DNA from: Clostridiales bacterium
GTDB lineage: Bacteria > Bacillota > Clostridia > Christensenellales > Borkfalkiaceae
Length of the DNA: 46,718 nt
Assembly: GCA_015069265.1 (NCBI GenBank)
Contig: SVIY01000002.1
Span: 1 to 46,718 of the forward strand
Reading direction: 5' to 3'
Shown: positions 38,344 through 46,718 of the stretch, piece by piece
How positions within the stretch are numbered: position 1 is the stretch's first letter
Layout of the letters: each line of letters starts with the position of its first letter
Notes under the pieces: generated by a model
Seen by the model: the letters and a program-made list of their open reading frames with translations, nothing else
Databases searched by the model: none
Told to the model about the DNA's origin: nothing
Made by a program: the position numbers and the translations under genes

Positions 38344-39570
38344 ATGGGACAAATTGCAGACATTATAAAATATGAAGGCGACAACTCCACCTTTATATGG
38401 AAACATCCATGCGAAGATTTTAACAGTTTAACGCAACTCATTGTTCACGAATCGCAGGAAGCAATTTTTATGATGAACGGACAAGCGTTAGATATGTTTG
38501 GCGCAGGACGTTATGCTTTAGAAACGCAAAACATCCCTAAACTCGGTAAAATCTTAAACCGAACGACAGGCGACAAAACACCATTCCATTGTGAAGTTTA
38601 TTTTATTAATAAAACAGAACAAATGGCAATTAAATGGGGAACAGATAGTCGTGTTCAGTTTATTGAACCAACATATGGGTTCCCGATTTCTATCGGAGCA
38701 AGTGGCGAAATGACTCTCCGTGCAGACGATTCAAGAAAACTCTTATTAAAACTCGTTGGTACGGAAAACGATTTATCACAAGCAAAGCTCGTTCAGTATT
38801 TCCGCGCTTTCTTGATGACGAAAGTAAAAAGTTATCTTGCACAAACGATAAAATCGCAAGGAATTAATATCTTTGAAATTGACGAGAAATTACAAGAGCT
38901 TTCTGCAAAATTAAACGAAATGCTCCGCCCCGATTTTGAAGATTATGGTGTAGCGCTTGAAAGATTTTTCGTTACGACTATTGTAAAACCTGACGGCGAC
39001 GCTCAATATGAACGCTTTAAGTCTTTACACTTCCGTCAATATGCCGATATAGCTGAGGCAAAATTAAAACAACAAACAGATATTATTTATGCTCAAACGG
39101 AAGCGCAAAAAGTAGTTATTGACTCACAGGCTCAAGCGACAAAGCGCGCGCAAGAAGGCTATACATATCAACAAGAACGCGGTTTTGACGTCGCCCAAGA
39201 TATGGCGCAAAACGAAGCGAGCGGGCAATTTACTAATATGGGTATTGGCCTCGGTATGATGGCTGGTGTTGGTGGCACAATGGCAGGCGTTGTTGGTGGC
39301 GCAATGAACGAAGCTTTCAACGGAACACCTACTACTCAAACTAAATGCGTTAAATGCGGTGCAAGTCTTCCTAATAACGCTAAATTTTGTTTAGAATGTG
39401 GCGAGAAGGTTGTTGAGTCCAACACCATTATTTGTCCTAAATGCGGAAAAACTGTAATTAAAGGTAAGTTTTGCCCCGAATGTGGTCATAAATTCGCAAG
39501 CATTTGTCCTAAATGTGGCGCAGATACAAAAGGCGGTAAATTCTGCCTTGAATGTGGCGAAAAATTATAA
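38344..39570 (+). CDS. SPFH-domain protein with C-terminal multi-zinc-ribbon (virion-core/YdjI-like)
   Basis: MGQIADIIKYEGDNSTFIWKHPCEDFNSLTQLIVHESQEAIFMMNGQALDMFGAGRYAL; C-terminal CVKCGASLPNNAKFCLECGEK, CPKCGKTVIKGKFCPECGHKF, CPKCGADTKGGKFCLECGEK. Confidence 0.9.
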   Translation: MGQIADIIKYEGDNSTFIWKHPCEDFNSLTQLIVHESQEAIFMMNGQALDMFGAGRYALETQNIPKLGKILNRTTGDKTPFHCEVYFINKTEQMAIKWGTDSRVQFIEPTYGFPISIGASGEMTLRADDSRKLLLKLVGTENDLSQAKLVQYFRAFLMTKVKSYLAQTIKSQGINIFEIDEKLQELSAKLNEMLRPDFEDYGVALERFFVTTIVKPDGDAQYERFKSLHFRQYADIAEAKLKQQTDIIYAQTEAQKVVIDSQAQATKRAQEGYTYQQERGFDVAQDMAQNEASGQFTNMGIGLGMMAGVGGTMAGVVGGAMNEAFNGTPTTQTKCVKCGASLPNNAKFCLECGEKVVESNTIICPKCGKTVIKGKFCPECGHKFASICPKCGADTKGGKFCLECGEKL

Positions 39571-39581
39571 GGAGGCAAACG

Positions 39582-40286
39582 ATGAAAAAGAATTTTAAGT
39601 ATTTTGGTATTACTTGGATAGTCGGCTTTATTCTTTTTAACGCGATTACGTTTATAATTCCTAACGAGATTTTTGGCGTAACACGTTTTGATAAAGGCGT
39701 TTTTTGGATAGCATATGGACTTATTACCCTATCGTTTATCGCTCAACTTATAACGGCGTATAAATTTGTTAAAGATAATAGCAACGATAAAACATTCTTA
39801 AACATTCCGCTATTAAGAACTGGATACATAGCAATCATCGTTTCAATAATCGTTGGAATATCCTTTATGATATTCCCTATGCTTCCTGCTTGGATAGGTG
39901 CAATCGTTTGTTTGCTAATTACAGGCTACTTCGTAATTGCTTGCGTTAAGGCTTCTGCCGTAGCAAACATTGTCGCGGATATCGATACAAAAGTAAAAAC
40001 GAAAACGGCTTTTATGCGTATGGCTATCGTAGAAGCAGAAAACATTTTAGCCCGTGCTACTACTAACGAGATAAAAGCAGAAGTAAAAAAGGTTTATGAA
40101 GCGTTAAAATATAGCGACCCAATGTCAAATTCTGCACTTGATGATATTGAGCAAGAAATTAATAACGGCTTAAAGGAACTTAAAAAAGCAGTTACGTGTA
40201 ACGATAGCGCAACAGTTTTAAGTATTGTTGCGGACTTATTACTAAATGTTAAAGAAAGAAATAGTAAATGTAAGGAGTTAAAGTGA
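39582..40286 (+). CDS. Membrane protein with multiple TM segments and a soluble C-terminal domain
   Basis: RBS AAGGAGG then MKKNFKYFGITWIVGFILFNAITF...; start trimmed from 39552. Confidence 0.75.
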   Translation: MKKNFKYFGITWIVGFILFNAITFIIPNEIFGVTRFDKGVFWIAYGLITLSFIAQLITAYKFVKDNSNDKTFLNIPLLRTGYIAIIVSIIVGISFMIFPMLPAWIGAIVCLLITGYFVIACVKASAVANIVADIDTKVKTKTAFMRMAIVEAENILARATTNEIKAEVKKVYEALKYSDPMSNSALDDIEQEINNGLKELKKAVTCNDSATVLSIVADLLLNVKERNSKCKELK

Positions 40287-40295
40287 GGTGTTTTT

Positions 40296-40466
40296 ATGGC
40301 TGATATGGGAACAAAAGAAGCAAGTGAAAAATGGGGCTATTCACAAGCGACAATCAGTAAATGGTGTAGAGAAGGATTGATTCCTAATGCTACACAGGAT
40401 AAGCCTAATAGCCCTTGGCATATACCTAAGGACTCGCAATGTCCAAGAAAAATAAAAGGAGCGTAA
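40296..40466 (+). CDS. 56-aa MerR/excisionase-like helix-turn-helix protein
   Basis: MADMGTKEASEKWGYSQATISKWCREGLIPNATQDKPNSPWHIPKDSQCPRKIKGA*; not in the ORF track. Confidence 0.8.
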   Translation: MADMGTKEASEKWGYSQATISKWCREGLIPNATQDKPNSPWHIPKDSQCPRKIKGA

Positions 40467-40469
40467 AAT

Positions 40470-40787
40470 ATGCGGGTAGAGGAGTTAAAAAACAAATTAA
40501 CAAAAATAGTAGAGGTACAAGTAGAAATTTTTAGGGATGTATGTCATACCTCAAAATATAATTATTTAGCTCTGCATAGTGAGAATTTAACACGTGAAGA
40601 GAAAGAAATAAAAAATCTTTGTGTTGAATGTGTATTAAAACGTAATAGAATATGGATAGATTTAGAAACTCTTGCAGACACCGCTGTTTACAATAGTAAC
40701 AAAGAAAACATCAATAGTGAAATACAAGACTTGGAAATAATTCTTAATAAAATCAACGAGCTCAAGAAAAAAATAAATTGGAATTAA
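40470..40787 (+). CDS. Hypothetical 105-aa protein
   Basis: ORF tightly following the HTH ORF, coiled-coil-rich C-terminus. Confidence 0.65.
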   Translation: MRVEELKNKLTKIVEVQVEIFRDVCHTSKYNYLALHSENLTREEKEIKNLCVECVLKRNRIWIDLETLADTAVYNSNKENINSEIQDLEIILNKINELKKKINWN

Positions 40788-40800
40788 AGGAGAAATAATC

Positions 40801-41805
40801 ATGAAACAATTAACTTGTGAAATGTGTGGAAGTACAGATTTAGTAAAACAAGAAGGGTTTTTCGTGTGTCAAACTTGTGGAACAAAGTATTCTGTTGAAG
40901 AAGCCAAAAAGATGATGATTGAAGGTACTGTTGAGGTTAAAGGTACGGTTAGGGTGGACGATAGTTCGAAGATTAATAATTATTTAGAACTTGCAAAAAC
41001 CGCTTATGAAGGTGATGATATTAATAGTGCTATTTTATATTGTGATAAAGCATTAGAAATTGACCCTAATAATTATAACGCATGGATGCTTCGTGCTAAA
41101 ACCGTTGGATGGGGTTCTTCGTTGGCAAATAAAAAAGTGCGCCAATCTATAACTGCAGCTACAAAAGCAATCGCATTGGCTCCAGAAAACGAAAAAGAAA
41201 AGGTGGCAGACGAATTAATAACTGACTTAACTAAGCAAATATATTCTTTAATCAATTTGGCTGAAAAACTTGCAAAAGTTTCTCCAGTAGAAGCCGCCAA
41301 ACACATACATACAATAATGACAATATGGTTGTCAATTATAAAATTGCCGAATGCTAGTAAAAAAACATTACGCGAAATAATAGATTTATGCAAAGTTATG
41401 TCAGAAACAACACCTTCATATGTAGGGGGAGCTGCAATCACTCACAATAATAATGAGCCATATTGGATAACATTTAAGAAAGCTATACTTCCAGACGAAG
41501 TAACTTCTGTAGAACGAGAAAAGAAACAAGGTAAATCTGGTTGTTACGTTGCAACTTGTGTGTATGGTTCGTATGATTGTCCACAAGTTTGGACTTTAAG
41601 AAGATACCGCGACAATACCCTTGGTTCAACGTGGTATGGAAGAGCATTTATTCGTACATATTATGCGATTAGCCCTACTTTGGTTAAATGGTTTGGTAAA
41701 ACAAAGTGGTTCAAAAAAATGTGGAAAGGCAAACTTGATAGAATGGTTAAAAAATTACAAGACAATGGTGTAGAAAGCACACCATATAACGATAAAAAGT
41801 GGTAA
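40801..41805 (+). CDS. Zinc-ribbon/TPR protein with CFI-box-CTERM-like C-terminus
   Basis: CEMCGSTDLVKQEGFFVCQTCGTKYSVEEAKKM; TPR-like AILYCDKALEIDPNNYNAWMLRAK; GCYVATCVYGSYDCPQVWTLRRYRDNTLGSTWYGRAFIRTYYAISPTLVKWFG. Confidence 0.85.
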   Translation: MKQLTCEMCGSTDLVKQEGFFVCQTCGTKYSVEEAKKMMIEGTVEVKGTVRVDDSSKINNYLELAKTAYEGDDINSAILYCDKALEIDPNNYNAWMLRAKTVGWGSSLANKKVRQSITAATKAIALAPENEKEKVADELITDLTKQIYSLINLAEKLAKVSPVEAAKHIHTIMTIWLSIIKLPNASKKTLREIIDLCKVMSETTPSYVGGAAITHNNNEPYWITFKKAILPDEVTSVEREKKQGKSGCYVATCVYGSYDCPQVWTLRRYRDNTLGSTWYGRAFIRTYYAISPTLVKWFGKTKWFKKMWKGKLDRMVKKLQDNGVESTPYNDKKW

Positions 41806-41817
41806 TGCACATAAACA

Positions 41818-41849
41818 AAAAAGGCAGTCCGTATACGGACTGCCTTTGT
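41818..41849. terminator. Bidirectional terminator
   Basis: AAAAAAGGCAGTCCGTatACGGACTGCCTTTG. Confidence 0.85.
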
Positions 41850-41850
41850 T

Positions 41851-42111
41851 TTAACCAACATCTTTAATCTTTTTATATTTTTTCTTGGTTGCTTCGCCGC
41901 CGCGGAGGTGGCGTTCTGCTAGATTTTTGTCAAGCGCTTTCTTTACCGTTTTATGTAAGTCCTTATCCAAAAAATAAAGCCGTTCGGTTACGTCTTTATG
42001 GACGGTTGATTTGCTAAAATGAAAGACCTTTGCCGTCTTTCTCACGGTTGCGCCCGTGGTGGCGATATATTCCGCCTCTTTTATAATTCTATCGATTATA
42101 TCCTCTCGCAT
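41851..42111 (-). CDS. spoIIID: Sporulation transcriptional regulator SpoIIID
   Basis: IIDRIIKEAEYIATTGATVRKTAKVFHFSKSTVHKDVTERL...LDKNLAERHLRGGEATKKKY. Confidence 0.95.
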   Translation of the reverse strand: MREDIIDRIIKEAEYIATTGATVRKTAKVFHFSKSTVHKDVTERLYFLDKDLHKTVKKALDKNLAERHLRGGEATKKKYKKIKDVG

Positions 42112-42173
42112 AACTTTCCTATCCCCTTATAAAGAATAGTTAAGATTATGCTTTCTTTCGACAAAATATTCGT

Positions 42174-42839
42174 TTATCTATCTTGTTTATTGGAATTTTT
42201 GCGCTTTAATAGTTCTATGAGGTCAAAATTTATAAAACCTCTGCCGAACGCGGTATTTTTCGCCCTCTCTATCCCCTTATAAACAAGGCGAGTTAAGTAG
42301 TAGGCGATAACGCCCGACACACCGCCAACCACTATCCCCCCGACAACGTCGGTAAAATAATGTACGGTAAGGTATATTCTAGACCCTCCCATAAGCAAGA
42401 CGAACACGTACAAGGAAAAGCTCCATTTTTTGTTAAAGTTCAAAAACAGTGCGGTAATAGCGGTCATAGTTACGTTGACGTGTCCGGACGGAAAGGAAAA
42501 TTCCTTTTCCTTATGCGCACCCACCGCTTGCCACATATTAAAATACTCTTCACTCGCGTTATACGGACGAGGGCGAGCAACTGCGTTCTTTATGATGACG
42601 TTTGTTAAAAGCGCACCCACCCCGACGGCAAGCAGTACGTTTAGCCCTGCTCTACGCGTCTTTTTAAAAAGTAAAAGAAGCGCGCCTAGCACGAGGAAAA
42701 ATATTCCGCCCTTACCAAATGCGGAAATAAAAACAAAAAAGGGGGTGAAAAATTCGCCTGCCACCGCCCTTAAATTTGATGCGGAAACAAAAAACCAATT
42801 ATCTATTCCCGCGAATGTTAAATTAAGCCAATCTGCCAT
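42174..42839 (-). CDS. PAP2-family membrane phosphatase
   Basis: KNAVARPRP; SFPSGHVNVT; SRIYLTVHYFTDVVGG. Confidence 0.92.
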   Translation of the reverse strand: MADWLNLTFAGIDNWFFVSASNLRAVAGEFFTPFFVFISAFGKGGIFFLVLGALLLLFKKTRRAGLNVLLAVGVGALLTNVIIKNAVARPRPYNASEEYFNMWQAVGAHKEKEFSFPSGHVNVTMTAITALFLNFNKKWSFSLYVFVLLMGGSRIYLTVHYFTDVVGGIVVGGVSGVIAYYLTRLVYKGIERAKNTAFGRGFINFDLIELLKRKNSNKQDR

Positions 42840-42848
42840 AATCGTCCT

Positions 42849-43598
42849 TTATAAAAGTTTTTGCCATTCATTAAACTGAAAACCGACGTTTTCTTTTCTG
42901 TGCGCGTCAGAAGATATAATTAATTTTCCACCCGCTTTTTTTATCGCGTCTATAACGTTATTTGCTGGATACGGAAAAGTGGTATACCCCCTAGAAATCG
43001 CGCCCGTGTTTATCTCAAAAGGCTTACCTAAAGATATAAGATAATTAAGCGCCCTATCTCTTGCCTCAACGTATCGAGTATCGGTTGTTGAAAACAGTTT
43101 ATCGCCCTCGTTAAACTTTGTAATCAAATCAAAGTGACCGATAATATCGGGTGTAAAGTTTTTGCCGATTAATAAAAGGTTATTATAATAGCTCTCTACC
43201 GCCTTATAATAGTCGCCGTCAAACTTTTCGTTTACGAGGTTTATAAAATATTCGGGGTTATAGTCGACGTGATAATACTCTCCGTCCACCAAAAAGTAGT
43301 GCGAAGAGCCGATACAATAATCATACCCCTCGATAGAGGTGGTGGAAAACACGTCTTGCTCCACTCCGCAAAGCACTTTTATCTTGCCCTTATACTTTTC
43401 TTTTAGGCGTGCCATAAGCGTTATAAACTCACTCTGCCCCTCGATAGAAACGCAGTAAGCGGTATCAAAGGGTGTATAAGAGTGGACGAGTACGCCTATT
43501 TCTTTTAAGCCTTTTTGTATTGCCGACTCTATCATTTGCTCGGGCGAATCTTTTCCGTCGCAAAAGAAAGAGTGGGTGTGCAAGTCCGACAAAATCAT
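42849..43598 (-). CDS. PHP-domain histidinol-phosphatase-like protein
   Basis: SDLHTHSFFCDGKDSPEQMIESAIQKGLKEIG; IISSDAHRKENVGFQF; next to his genes. Confidence 0.85.
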   Translation of the reverse strand: MILSDLHTHSFFCDGKDSPEQMIESAIQKGLKEIGVLVHSYTPFDTAYCVSIEGQSEFITLMARLKEKYKGKIKVLCGVEQDVFSTTSIEGYDYCIGSSHYFLVDGEYYHVDYNPEYFINLVNEKFDGDYYKAVESYYNNLLLIGKNFTPDIIGHFDLITKFNEGDKLFSTTDTRYVEARDRALNYLISLGKPFEINTGAISRGYTTFPYPANNVIDAIKKAGGKLIISSDAHRKENVGFQFNEWQKLL

Positions 43599-44245
43599 TT
43601 TGTCATTTTCTCCTGTTTAACCTTGTGGTCTATAACGTGACGGGAAGCGAGTTCGCGATGAATGTCTTCAAGCGATATTCCCATTTGAATCATTAAAACG
43701 AGGGTGTGGTATGCAAGGTCTGCAATCTCGTAAACGGTTTCCTTTTTGTCGTCGGCTTTAGCGGCGATTATAACCTCGGTGCATTCCTCTCCAACCTTCT
43801 TTAAGATTTTATCCAAGCCCTTTTCAAAGAGGTAGGTAGTATACGACCCCTCTTTCTTTTCGGTCTTTCTGCCCTCGATGAGTTGCATTAAACCCTCAAG
43901 CGAAAACTCGTGCAACTCCTCGTTTTCCCAAACGGGATTGAAAAAGCAAGACGTTTCGCCCGTGTGACATGCAGGGCCGTCAGGCTCTACAACCACGGTT
44001 AGCGCGTCCATATCGCAGTCTGCGGTAATGGAAACTACGTGTTGATAATTACCACTCGTCTCGCCTTTGAGCCAAAGTTCGCCTCTCGAACGACTCCAAA
44101 AACAAGCGAGTTTTTTCTCCATTGTTATTTTTAGGCTTTGTTCGTTCATGTATGCAAGAGTTAACACTTTCTTGCTAACGGCATCCACCACGATTGCAGG
44201 GATAAGTCCGTCTTTATCAAACTTGAGATTTTTTACGTCTATCAT
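43595..44245 (-). CDS. hisIE: Bifunctional phosphoribosyl-AMP cyclohydrolase/phosphoribosyl-ATP pyrophosphatase
   Basis: LTLAYMNEQSLKITMEKKLACFWSRSRGELWLKGETSGNYQHV; C-terminal KKVGEECTEVIIAAK. Confidence 0.97.
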   Translation of the reverse strand: MIDVKNLKFDKDGLIPAIVVDAVSKKVLTLAYMNEQSLKITMEKKLACFWSRSRGELWLKGETSGNYQHVVSITADCDMDALTVVVEPDGPACHTGETSCFFNPVWENEELHEFSLEGLMQLIEGRKTEKKEGSYTTYLFEKGLDKILKKVGEECTEVIIAAKADDKKETVYEIADLAYHTLVLMIQMGISLEDIHRELASRHVIDHKVKQEKMTK

Positions 44246-44258
44246 AATTTATCCTCCG

Positions 44259-45017
44259 TTAAATTCTGACCGGTATTCCGCTCTGGTCGAGAATTTGTTT
44301 TAAGTCACTTATTTTTACTTCGCTAAAATGGAAAATTGATGCGGCAAGTCCTGCATCTACTTTGGGAAGCGTTTGGAAAAGCTCTATAAAGTCCTCCGCC
44401 TTTCCTGCACCGCCCGACGCGATTACGGGAACTGACACTGCCGAACAAACCTTGTCTAGCATTTCGAGGTCAAACCCTTTTTTAACGCCGTCCGTGTCAA
44501 TGGAATTGACTACGATTTCGCCTGCGCCGTTATCCACACCGCGCTTTATCCACTCGATTGCTTCCATACCCGTGTTTTCACGTCCGCCTTTAGCAAACAC
44601 TCTAAACACTCCGTCAACCCTCTTGACGTCGGCTGACAAAACTACGCATTGGTTGCCGTATTTTTTTGCCGCCTCGTAAATTAGGTCGGGGTTTTTTATT
44701 GCGCCCGAATTGACGCTAACCTTATCCGCTCCGCATTTAAGCACTCTATCAAAGTCGTCGAGCGTGTTTATTCCACCGCCCACCGTGAGCGGTATAAATA
44801 TCGTGCGCGCAACCTCTCTTAAAATATCCGTAAAGAGCGCGCGCCCCTCTGCTGAAGCGGTTATGTCGTAAAAGACCAATTCGTCCGCACCGTTGTCGCT
44901 ATAATATTTGCCGAGTTCTACGGGCGACGATACGTCCGATAAGCCTTGAAAATTTACGCCCTTGACCACTCTGCCGTTTTTAACGTCTAAACACGGAATA
45001 ATTCTTTTTGTTATCAT
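44259..45017 (-). CDS. hisF: Imidazole glycerol phosphate synthase subunit HisF
   Basis: [39 protein letters not shown]. Confidence 0.98.
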   Translation of the reverse strand: MITKRIIPCLDVKNGRVVKGVNFQGLSDVSSPVELGKYYSDNGADELVFYDITASAEGRALFTDILREVARTIFIPLTVGGGINTLDDFDRVLKCGADKVSVNSGAIKNPDLIYEAAKKYGNQCVVLSADVKRVDGVFRVFAKGGRENTGMEAIEWIKRGVDNGAGEIVVNSIDTDGVKKGFDLEMLDKVCSAVSVPVIASGGAGKAEDFIELFQTLPKVDAGLAASIFHFSEVKISDLKQILDQSGIPVRI

Positions 45018-45727
45018 CTTGCCACCTTAATTGCCTCTCTTAAAGAAATTGCCTTGACGTAGTACGCCTTGCCGATTATTGCACCGTAAAGGTCCATTTC
45101 ACGAAGTTTTTTAACGTCATCTATAGACGACACTCCGCCCGATGCGATTATTTGCATATCTAAACTTTCTTGAAGTCTTTTATACAGTTCGTGGTTTGTG
45201 CCTTGCATTGCGCCGTCTTTGCTGATATCGGTGCTGATTATGGTTTTAACGCCTATGCTTTGCATATCCTTGCAGAACTCAAACGCCTCTATCATAGACT
45301 TTTCCGTCCAACCCTTAATTGCAACGAAGCCGTCCTTAATATCCACGCCAACTGCTATTTTATCGCCGTATTTTTCAACCGCTTTTAGTAAAAATTCTTT
45401 ATCCTTAACCGCCGCCGTGCCGAGTATTACCCTTTTTACCCCGACGGAAATATATCTATCGATAACTTCCATGCTGCGAATTCCACCGCCAACCTCGGTA
45501 AAAAGATTGGTGCTGTTTACAAGCTTTTCCACAGTTTCAAGGTTGGGGGTGTCCCCACTTTTCGCGCCCTCTAAATCTACGAGGTGCATATAGGAAGCGC
45601 CTTGCGAGGTAAAGTCTTTGGCAATCTCCACGGGGTTATCACTATACACGGTCATTTGGTTATAGTCGCCCTTATATAGCCTTACCGCCTTTCCGCCAAA
45701 TAAGTCTATTGCAGGAAATATATTCAT
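45014..45727 (-). CDS. hisA: ProFAR isomerase HisA
   Basis: [49 protein letters not shown]. Confidence 0.98.
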   Translation of the reverse strand: MNIFPAIDLFGGKAVRLYKGDYNQMTVYSDNPVEIAKDFTSQGASYMHLVDLEGAKSGDTPNLETVEKLVNSTNLFTEVGGGIRSMEVIDRYISVGVKRVILGTAAVKDKEFLLKAVEKYGDKIAVGVDIKDGFVAIKGWTEKSMIEAFEFCKDMQSIGVKTIISTDISKDGAMQGTNHELYKRLQESLDMQIIASGGVSSIDDVKKLREMDLYGAIIGKAYYVKAISLREAIKVAR

Positions 45728-46347
45728 TATCTTACCCCCATTTCACAGAAAGCGCGAAGAATATTAAGTCCTGCTTTTCCGCTCTTTTCAGGGTGGAATT
45801 GACAGCCGAACACGTTGTCTTTAGCGACTGCCGCGGTGAGCGACGCACCGTATTCGGTGAGAGCGATTACCGATTCTGAACAGTTCGCTCCATAATAGGA
45901 GTGCACGAAATAAACGCACTCTCCCTCACGCAAGTATTTAAATAGTGGGTTTTTATTCCTACCGAACTCTAACTGATTCCAACCTATATGCGGAACTTTG
46001 TATTCTTTGGGTATTACTTCCTCTATTGGCCTAACTTCGCCCGGAATAAGTCCTAGTCCTTCGTGTTCGCCATACTCTAAACTCTTATCGAACAAGAGTT
46101 GCATGCCAAGACAGATTCCAAGTAGCGGTTTACCACTCTTTGCCTCGGACACAACCAACTCTTTTAGTCCCGAATCTTTAAGTTTTTTAGCAGCGTCCGC
46201 AAACGCGCCAACACCCGGCAAAACTATTTTTTCCGCACTCTTTATAACGTTCGGGTCACTCGTTACCACTACGTCTGCGCCAATAGACTTAAATGAACTT
46301 TCTAGCGAGAAAAGGTTTCCGACGCCGTAATCAACGATAGCTATCAT
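45727..46347 (-). CDS. hisH: Imidazole glycerol phosphate synthase subunit HisH
   Basis: IVDYGVGNLFSLESSFKSIG; LLGICLGMQLLFDKSLE; FGCQFHPEKSG. Confidence 0.98.
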   Translation of the reverse strand: MIAIVDYGVGNLFSLESSFKSIGADVVVTSDPNVIKSAEKIVLPGVGAFADAAKKLKDSGLKELVVSEAKSGKPLLGICLGMQLLFDKSLEYGEHEGLGLIPGEVRPIEEVIPKEYKVPHIGWNQLEFGRNKNPLFKYLREGECVYFVHSYYGANCSESVIALTEYGASLTAAVAKDNVFGCQFHPEKSGKAGLNILRAFCEMGVR

Positions 46348-46718
46348 TAAAGAACTCCTTTGGTGGAAGGAATAACGTCCTCAAACCCCTTTTCAATGCT
46401 TATAGCCGTTCTTAAACTTCTTGCAACCGACTTGAACGCCCCCTCGATTATGTGATGAGCATTGCTCCCGTCGAGTTGTTTAACGTGCAAGTTGCATCCG
46501 CAGTTTAATGCGAACGCTTGGAAAAATTCTTCCACGAGTTCGGTGTCGAAATCTCCGACCTTATTTGCCTTTATGTCAAAGTTTCTAACGAAAATTCCTC
46601 TACCCGATAGGTCTATAGCAGAAAGAATTAACGCTTCGTCCATGGGGAGTATCATATTGCCGTAACGGGTTATTCCCTTTTTGTCGCCAAGCGCCTCTTT
46701 AATTGCAAGACCTAGTGC
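46347..46718 (-). CDS. hisB: Imidazoleglycerol-phosphate dehydratase, N-terminus beyond window
   Basis: ALGLAIKEALGDKKGITRYGNMILPMDEALILSAIDLSGRG...NAHHIIEGAFKSVARSLR; frame open to the window edge. Confidence 0.95.
   Translation of the reverse strand, partial: ALGLAIKEALGDKKGITRYGNMILPMDEALILSAIDLSGRGIFVRNFDIKANKVGDFDTELVEEFFQAFALNCGCNLHVKQLDGSNAHHIIEGAFKSVARSLRTAISIEKGFEDVIPSTKGVL

Overview
46.7-kb window of low-GC, Clostridia-like (Firmicutes-type) chromosome; lineage is inferred from spoIIID, the CIRCE-controlled groESL operon and codon usage, not searched. (1) 1-12.5 kb: minus-strand surface-polysaccharide cluster with glycosyltransferases, a Wzy-like polymerase, an F420-hydrogenase-beta-like Fe-S protein, a pyruvyl transferase, LicD, a TagD-like cytidylyltransferase, a lipid-linked sugar transferase and a DegT aminotransferase. 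A consensus -35/-10 promoter sits upstream of the aminotransferase gene. (2) About 13.2-22.2 kb: accessory island directly 3' of an initiator tRNA-fMet gene. It holds a four-gene operon (Eco57I-like N6-adenine methylase, C5-cytosine methylase, HNH nuclease, membrane-anchored protein), a large serine recombinase with a structured leader and a 43-aa ORF, several long hairpins, a three-copy dispersed repeat, and degenerate or partial copies of the tRNA-fMet region. (3) 22.3-37.7 kb: housekeeping genes (tilS, M20 peptidase, tandem AAC(3)-like acetyltransferases, PfpI, SGNH hydrolase, groESL, DUF1846, PqqD plus HPrK-like pair, ApbE, NitT/TauT-type ABC transporter with a structured leader). (4) 38.1-41.8 kb: plus-strand accessory module (SPFH/zinc-ribbon protein, membrane protein, mini-HTH, small ORF, zinc-ribbon/TPR protein with a CFI-box-like C-terminus) preceded by a 152-bp palindromic MITE-like element. 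(5) 41.8-46.7 kb: spoIIID, PAP2, PHP phosphatase and the his operon (hisIE, hisF, hisA, hisH, partial hisB). The most discovery-worthy parts are the tRNA-fMet-associated island, its structured non-coding DNA, and the SPFH/CFI module. All family calls come from reading motifs by eye; no searches were run.
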